Source of the DNA: an uncultured Bacilli bacterium
GTDB lineage: Bacteria; Bacillota_I; Bacilli_A; RF39; UBA660
Direction: 5' to 3'
DNA: 10,857 bases
NCBI GenBank assembly: GCA_944351345.1
Contig: CALVPO010000045.1
Location: forward strand, 1 to 10,857
In this document: piece after piece, positions 6,013-10,857 of the stretch
Layout: the number at the start of each line of letters is the position of its first letter
How positions within the stretch are numbered: position 1 is the first letter of the stretch
Made by a program: the position numbers and the translations under genes
Notes under the pieces: model-generated
The model's database searches: none
Told to the model about the DNA's origin: nothing
The model's input: the letters and a program-made list of their open reading frames with translations, nothing else

Positions 6013-6041
6013 TTGATAAAAATATAAATGAATGCTATAAT
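6013..6041 (+). promoter_or_regulatory. Near-consensus promoter of addA
   Basis: TTGATA (6013-6018, 5 of 6 consensus positions) and TATAAT (6036-6041, perfect) are separated by exactly 17 bases, and TGC directly before the -10 makes it an extended -10 promoter. Transcription would begin near 6048, 27 bases ahead of the addA ATG, with the ribosome binding site GAGGAG at 6059-6064 in between. This also rules out the in-frame ATG at 6003 as the start of translation. Confidence 0.85.
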
Positions 6042-6074
6042 ATTAAAAAAATTGTTATGAGGAGTGATAAAAAT

Positions 6075-9000
6075 ATGATACCTATTAAGCCAGAAGGAGT
6101 AACTTGGACTGATGAGCAATGGGAAGCAATCTACGAAGACAATAAAAATATTATAGTATCAGCAGGAGCAGGTTCAGGGAAAACTGCAGTTTTAACTGAA
6201 AGAGTTATAAGAAAATTAAAAGATGGTATTCATATTAATGAACTTTTAATTTTAACTTTTACTAAAGCAGCTGCTGCCGAAATGGCAGATCGAATTCGAA
6301 AAAAAATAAAGAAAATTCCAGAACTTAAAAATGAATTAAATTTGCTTGATGGAGCTTATATTACAACTTTTGATAGTTTTGCTCTATCTGTTGTTAAAAG
6401 ATATCATTATTTAATAAATCTGAGTAGTGATATAGGTATAATAGATTCGAATGTCATAGATATTAAAAAAAATGAGATAATGGAGGAGTTATTTTTAGAG
6501 TTTTATAATAAAAAAGAAGAAAAATTCTTAAATATGATTACCAATTTTTGCTCAAAAGATGACACTGAAATTAAAAAATATATTTTAAATATAAGTGATA
6601 AACTTGATCTCTTATCTAATAAAAAAGAGTATCTTAAAAATTATTTGAACAATAATTTTTCTATAGAAAAAATTAATGGAGATATTAAGAAATATGTTAA
6701 TTTGATAAAATCAAAGATGAACTTAATAAAGGGCTTTATTGAAGAAATTAGTTATATTGATAATGAGTTTTCTGATAAACTAAACGATAGTTTAGATGAT
6801 TTATTTGCTGCTAATTTATATAATGATATTGTTAGTAGAATTAATGTTAAATTACCTATGGCTCCTCGTGGTTCTTGTGATGAATTAAAACTATTAAAGA
6901 ATAATATTTCTAACACTCTAAAGGAAATTAAAGAATTAGTAAGATATAAAGATGAATGCGAAATTAGAGAAGTAATATTATCTACTTATGATACAGTTAG
7001 TATTATCATTGATATTATTCTAGAATTTACTAATAGGGTTATGGCATATAAGAAAGATAATAATAGTTATGAATTTAATGATATTGCTATTATGGCTATA
7101 GATATTTTAAAAAGTAATTCTGAAGTAAGAGATGAACTTTTTAATAGCTTTAATGAAATTATGGTAGATGAATACCAAGATACTAATGATTTACAAGAAG
7201 AATTTATATCTATGATTAGTGACCATAATGTTTATATGGTTGGTGATATAAAACAATCTATTTATAGGTTTAGAAATGCTAATCCAAATATTTTTAAAAA
7301 TAAATATGACAGTTATAGTATTAGCAAGATAGATAAAAAGATTGATTTGAATAAAAACTTTCGCTCTAGAGAAGAAGTTTTAAATAATATAAATATTATA
7401 TTTAGTCTTATAATGAATTTAGATATAGGAGGAGCAGATTATATTAAAGATCATCAAATGATTTTTGGTAATAAAGCTTATTTAAAGGATAGCGTTGAGC
7501 ATTCTAATGATATGGTAATATATTCATATTTGTATGATAAAAATTTAGGATATAATAAAGAGGAAATAGAAGCATTTATAATTGCTAATGATATAAAAAG
7601 TAAATATTCTAATCATTATAAAGTTTTTGATAAAGATAGTGGAAACTTAAGAGATGCTAGATATAGCGATTTTGCTATTATAATTGATAGAGCTACTAGT
7701 TTTGATTTATACAAGAAAATATTTTCTTATTATGGTATACCAGTAACTTTATTAAAAGATGAAAAAATGAATAATTCTGATGATTTAAATGTTATAAGAA
7801 ATTTAATCAAATTAATATTATTAGTAAAATTTAATACTATTAATGTTGAATTTAAGTATTTATTTGTTAGTATTTTAAGAAGTTTTTTATATAATTTTGA
7901 TGATAATATTATTGTTGATTATTTTTTAAATGATAATTATAAAGATAGTGATTTATATAAGAAGTGTTTTAATATTAGTAAAAAAACTGATTATATAACT
8001 ATAAGTGAGTTATTGGATATAATTGAAGAAGAATTTGATTATTATAGTAAATTAATTACAATAGGTAATATAAATAGTAGTATTGTTAGATTAGAAAAAA
8101 TTAAACAGATGGCTGTTAATCTAGAAAAATTAGGATATACTATTGAAGAGTTTTCTCATCATTTGACTGAACTTTCCTCTAATAATTATAGTGTTGATTA
8201 TAAAGCTAGTGAAGATGATTCTGAATCTGTAAAAATAATGACTATACATAAATCAAAAGGATTAGAATATCCTATATGTTATTTTAGTGGCTTATATAAA
8301 TCGTTTAATATAAGTGATTTAAAAGAAAAATTTTTATTTGATAAAGAATTTGGTTTGATAGTGCCTTATTTTAAGGAAGGAATAGGCCAAACAATTTATA
8401 AGAGTTTATTAAAAGATAAGTATTTAGTAGATGAGATAAGTGAAAAAATAAGATTATTTTATGTTGCTGTCACTAGAGCAAGAGAAAAGATAATATTAAT
8501 AAAACCTGAGAGTTCTCCAGCAAGTAATACAAATAGGATAAGTGTTTTATCAAATGATAAAAAGATTAATTATAGATCTTTTATGGATATGATTGATTCT
8601 ATAGAATTTAGAATTAATAATTATTATAAAAAGATAGATTTATCTTTGATTAATTTATCTCATGAATATAACATGATAAAAAAAGAGAATTATAAACAAA
8701 ATATAAAAAAAGTAATTGCTCCTTTAACTGTTAATGAAATAAATGTAAATAATAGTAGTATTATTGAGAATAGTTTTTCTAAAAAAATGATTAAAAAGAT
8801 TACTTTAGAAGAATATAATAATATTAATTTTGGAACTAAACTACATAATATTTTAGAACTTTTTGATTTCAAAAATCCAAATTATGACTATATAGATAAT
8901 AAATTATATAAAAAAATAATAGATAATTTTTTAAAAAGTGATATAGCTTATAATATAAAAAATGCAAAAATATATAAAGAATATGAATTTATTTATAGTG

Positions 9001-9212
9001 ATAAAAATATAAAATATCATGGAATTATAGATCTTATGCTTGAATATCATGATCATATTGATATTATTGATTATAAATTAAAAAATATAAGTGATATTAA
9101 TTATAAAGAGCAATTAAATGGTTATAAGAAATATATTGAAATGAAGGTCAATAAACCCGTAGATATATATTTATATTCTTTGATGGATAATAGTTTTTCT
9201 AAAATTGATTAA
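6075..9212 (+). CDS. addA: ATP-dependent helicase/nuclease subunit A (AddA)
   Basis: A 1045-residue UvrD/Rep-family helicase fused to a RecB-type nuclease. It is the A subunit of the AddAB complex, which unwinds and resects double-strand breaks for recombination. The N-terminus MIPIKPEGVTWTDEQWEAI is typical. Helicase motifs in order: Walker A AGAGSGKT (30-37), motif Ia LTFTKAAAAEM, motif II VDEYQD (364-369), motif III GDIKQSIYRFR, motif IV NFRS, motif V MTIHKSKGLEYP (from 722) and motif VI RLFYVAVTRARE (793-804). The C-terminal nuclease retains GTKLH (920-924), Asp986 in GIIDL, D-Y-K at 999-1001 and Gln1013 in QLNGY, so it should cut DNA. It is somewhat shorter than the roughly 1200 residues of many AddA proteins. 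The ATG at 6075 is chosen because promoter and binding site lie upstream of it but inside a longer open frame. AddB, usually encoded directly upstream, is absent here. Confidence 0.95.
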   Translation: MIPIKPEGVTWTDEQWEAIYEDNKNIIVSAGAGSGKTAVLTERVIRKLKDGIHINELLILTFTKAAAAEMADRIRKKIKKIPELKNELNLLDGAYITTFDSFALSVVKRYHYLINLSSDIGIIDSNVIDIKKNEIMEELFLEFYNKKEEKFLNMITNFCSKDDTEIKKYILNISDKLDLLSNKKEYLKNYLNNNFSIEKINGDIKKYVNLIKSKMNLIKGFIEEISYIDNEFSDKLNDSLDDLFAANLYNDIVSRINVKLPMAPRGSCDELKLLKNNISNTLKEIKELVRYKDECEIREVILSTYDTVSIIIDIILEFTNRVMAYKKDNNSYEFNDIAIMAIDILKSNSEVRDELFNSFNEIMVDEYQDTNDLQEEFISMISDHNVYMVGDIKQSIYRFRNANPNIFKNKYDSYSISKIDKKIDLNKNFRSREEVLNNINIIFSLIMNLDIGGADYIKDHQMIFGNKAYLKDSVEHSNDMVIYSYLYDKNLGYNKEEIEAFIIANDIKSKYSNHYKVFDKDSGNLRDARYSDFAIIIDRATSFDLYKKIFSYYGIPVTLLKDEKMNNSDDLNVIRNLIKLILLVKFNTINVEFKYLFVSILRSFLYNFDDNIIVDYFLNDNYKDSDLYKKCFNISKKTDYITISELLDIIEEEFDYYSKLITIGNINSSIVRLEKIKQMAVNLEKLGYTIEEFSHHLTELSSNNYSVDYKASEDDSESVKIMTIHKSKGLEYPICYFSGLYKSFNISDLKEKFLFDKEFGLIVPYFKEGIGQTIYKSLLKDKYLVDEISEKIRLFYVAVTRAREKIILIKPESSPASNTNRISVLSNDKKINYRSFMDMIDSIEFRINNYYKKIDLSLINLSHEYNMIKKENYKQNIKKVIAPLTVNEINVNNSSIIENSFSKKMIKKITLEEYNNINFGTKLHNILELFDFKNPNYDYIDNKLYKKIIDNFLKSDIAYNIKNAKIYKEYEFIYSDKNIKYHGIIDLMLEYHDHIDIIDYKLKNISDINYKEQLNGYKKYIEMKVNKPVDIYLYSLMDNSFSKID

Positions 9213-9261
9213 AAGGTAGTATAAAAATTAATTTTATTTATATATTTAATTAGGTGATATT

Positions 9262-9882
9262 ATGTATCAAGCTTTGAAATTAGATTATTCATTTTCTAGT
9301 TTATATCCATATTTAAATTATGATGTTATTAGTATTCACTATAATGATATATATTTAAATTATATTTCTATTTTGAATAGGTTATTAAATGAGAGTAATT
9401 ATCATTATAATTATTCACTTAAGGAGCTTGTTTTTAATATAAGTTTATTTTCTTTAAATATTAGAGGAGAAATATTATATTATTTAGGTGCTGTTTTAAA
9501 TCATAATTTATATTTTTATAATATTTCTAATAAAAAAAATATATTACCTGTTGGCAAAATAAAAGAAGATATTAATAAACATTTTGAAAGTTATGATAAA
9601 TTTAAAAATGAGTTTATTGCAAAGGCAAATAATTTAAAAGGTAGTGGTTATACCTTTTTGGTGTCTGATGGGGAAAGATTGTTAATTTTAAATACAATAA
9701 ATGAAGATACACCATATTCTTATAATTTTATTCCTATTATTTGCTTAGATTTATGGGAGCATGCATATTATTTAGAATATTTAGGTAATAGATCTGCTTA
9801 TATAAATAATTTTTTTAATATAATAGATTTTAATAAAATTAATATATATTATGAAAAAGTAATGAGTGAGGTAAAAAAGTGA
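9262..9882 (+). CDS. sodA: Superoxide dismutase, Fe/Mn family
   Basis: A 206-residue protein of normal length for the family that converts superoxide to peroxide and oxygen in the cytoplasm. The four metal ligands are visible: His26 (ISIHYN), His81 (LNHNLYF), Asp163 and His167 (CLDLWEHAYYLEY). Tyr34 and the GSGYTFLV strand (127-134) are also kept. It diverges at second-sphere positions. The active-site Gln of manganese enzymes (in NQD) is Glu148 here (NEDTP), the position that holds Gln in iron enzymes is Ala77, and His30/31 of the first helix are Ile/Tyr. Activity and metal preference are therefore uncertain. AGGTGAT at 9252-9258 supports the start. The gene follows addA by 49 bases with no terminator visible between them, so read-through from the addA promoter is likely. 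Confidence 0.88.
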   Translation: MYQALKLDYSFSSLYPYLNYDVISIHYNDIYLNYISILNRLLNESNYHYNYSLKELVFNISLFSLNIRGEILYYLGAVLNHNLYFYNISNKKNILPVGKIKEDINKHFESYDKFKNEFIAKANNLKGSGYTFLVSDGERLLILNTINEDTPYSYNFIPIICLDLWEHAYYLEYLGNRSAYINNFFNIIDFNKINIYYEKVMSEVKK

Positions 9883-9900
9883 TAAAAAATTTAAAAAATA

Positions 9901-9929
9901 TATACAAATATAGTAAAATATATTATAAT
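9901..9929 (+). promoter_or_regulatory. Candidate promoter of the ABC ATPase gene
   Basis: TATACA (9901-9906, 4 of 6 matches to the -35) and a perfect TATAAT (9924-9929) are 17 bases apart in the 86-base gap after the superoxide dismutase gene. Transcription would begin near 9936, ahead of the GGGAGGA binding site at 9959-9965. The local sequence is almost entirely A and T, so chance matches are likely and confidence is moderate. Confidence 0.5.
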
Positions 9930-9968
9930 ATATAGCGATATTTAAAACAATGCAACTTGGGAGGAATA

Positions 9969-10857
9969 ATGTCTAAAGTTGTATTAAAATGTGAGAATTT
10001 GAATAAAAAAATAAGTAAAAAAATGAGAATATCTAATATATCATTTACTATTTATGAGAATGATATTCTTGGTTTTATTGGACCTAATGGGGCTGGTAAG
10101 ACTACAATTATAAAATTATTATTAGGATTATATAAATATGATACTGGTATTGTAGAAATAAATGGTTATGATTTAAAAAAGGATTTTGTAAGAGCTATTT
10201 CTGGTGTTGGAGCTATAGTTGAAAATCCAGATTTGTATATGTATATGACTGGTTATGAAAACCTTATGATATCTGCTAAAATATACAATATAAGTAAAGA
10301 AAGAGTTAATGATGTAATAAAATTAGTTGGTTTAGAAGATAATATATTCGAGAAAGTTTCTAGTTATTCTTTAGGAATGAAACAAAGATTAGGAATTGCC
10401 CAAGCAATAGTACATAATCCTAAAGTTTTAATATTAGATGAACCAACTAATGGTTTGGATCCAGAAGGTATTATTGCTTTAAATAGATTATTAAAAAAGC
10501 TTGCTAAAGATGGAATGTCAATTATAATTTCTAGTCATATTTTAAGTGAATTAGAATTGTTATGTAATAAAGTTTGTTTTATAAATAATGGTAAAATTAT
10601 TAGTTATAGAACAATGAATGAATTACAAATACTAACTGCTAATAGCAATTATATTATAGAATTAAATACTACAGAGTTAAATAAAATTTTAGACAACTAT
10701 AATTATAAAATAATTGATAGTAAGCACATTGAGGTATCAATTGATCAAGATGCATTGAATCATCTTATAAAAATTTTATTTAATAATAATATAAAAATTT
10801 ATGAAATAAAGAAACAAGTATTATCTCTAGAAAAAATTTTTTTAAATATGATAGGGG
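9969..10857 (+). CDS. ABC transporter ATP-binding protein, BcrA/LanF-like (cut by the window end)
   Basis: The frame is open from the ATG at 9969 to the window edge, giving 296 residues. It ends in SLEKIFLNMIG, which resembles the usual family C-terminus, so only a few residues should be missing. Walker A is GPNGAGKTT (38-46), the signature is SLGMKQRLGIA (134-144), Walker B is VLILDEP (153-159), the D-loop is GLDP (162-165) and the switch is His190. The Q-loop position holds a Glu (E85 in GAIVENPDLY), a feature known from bacitracin-resistance (BcrA) and lantibiotic-immunity (LanF) ATPases. A separate membrane permease should be encoded next, outside the window. The complex probably exports or expels a peptide or antibiotic from the membrane, but the substrate cannot be read from sequence. 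A strong binding site (GGGAGGA) precedes the ATG. Confidence 0.9.
   Translation, partial: MSKVVLKCENLNKKISKKMRISNISFTIYENDILGFIGPNGAGKTTIIKLLLGLYKYDTGIVEINGYDLKKDFVRAISGVGAIVENPDLYMYMTGYENLMISAKIYNISKERVNDVIKLVGLEDNIFEKVSSYSLGMKQRLGIAQAIVHNPKVLILDEPTNGLDPEGIIALNRLLKKLAKDGMSIIISSHILSELELLCNKVCFINNGKIISYRTMNELQILTANSNYIIELNTTELNKILDNYNYKIIDSKHIEVSIDQDALNHLIKILFNNNIKIYEIKKQVLSLEKIFLNMIG

Noticed and set aside
6003..6074. Longer addA starting at the ATG at 6003
   Set aside because: The stretch contains a near-consensus -35/-10 promoter and the ribosome binding site used by the ATG at 6075, so it is untranslated. The residues it would add are not AddA-like.
9224..9235. Perfect 12-bp palindrome AAAATTAATTTT before the superoxide dismutase gene, as an operator
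   Set aside because: It is built only of A and T in a region nearly lacking G and C, does not match Fur or PerR boxes, and is expected by chance.
298..9882. Use of TGA as Trp (Mycoplasma code)
   Set aside because: The Trp codons I checked in leuS, addA and peptide A are all TGG, and the long genes contain no in-frame TGA. The two genes that end in TGA have a second stop codon immediately after, so those ends alone were not decisive.

Overview
The window is very AT-rich, reads with the standard bacterial code, and has all its genes on the + strand. Strong AGGAGG-type ribosome binding sites, short intergenic gaps, the AddA-type helicase-nuclease and a B. subtilis-like layout point to a low-GC Firmicute (Bacillota), plausibly a reduced-genome gut lineage near the Erysipelotrichia/Mollicutes side. 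The placement is an inference. Every Trp codon I looked at is TGG and long frames are closed to TGA, so the Mycoplasma code (TGA = Trp) is not in use.

Layout. (1) 9-2694: a small two-helix membrane protein, possibly cut at its 5' end, overlaps the start of leuS (leucyl-tRNA synthetase). A strong intrinsic terminator follows at 2731-2762. (2) 2763-3104: a 410-base stretch without a recognised gene. It holds a possible tiny transcription unit (extended -10, perfect Shine-Dalgarno, 14-17 codon frame, second hairpin with a T-run) and then a promoter for the next operon. (3) 3105-5945: a compact four-gene bacteriocin operon. It encodes a C39-peptidase ABC exporter, a 137-aa single-helix membrane protein, and two small double-glycine-leader peptides (5614-5757 and 5784-5945). 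The first three genes overlap one another, and a GC-rich hairpin closes the operon at 5951-5972. (4) 6013-9882: addA from its own near-consensus promoter, followed by a Mn/Fe superoxide dismutase gene. (5) 9901-10857: a promoter and the ATPase subunit of a BcrA/LanF-like ABC transporter, running off the window end.

The main result is the peptide pair. Both precursors have a 15-residue leader starting with Met-Ile and ending in Gly-Gly, with hydrophobic residues at -12, -7 and -4. Both mature parts carry GxxxG helix-packing motifs and a single cysteine at or near the C-terminus. This is the organisation of a two-peptide (class IIb) bacteriocin, with the exporter's C39 domain as the leader protease. 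No dedicated immunity gene is recognisable. The cassette is bounded by terminators between housekeeping genes and looks like a self-contained module.
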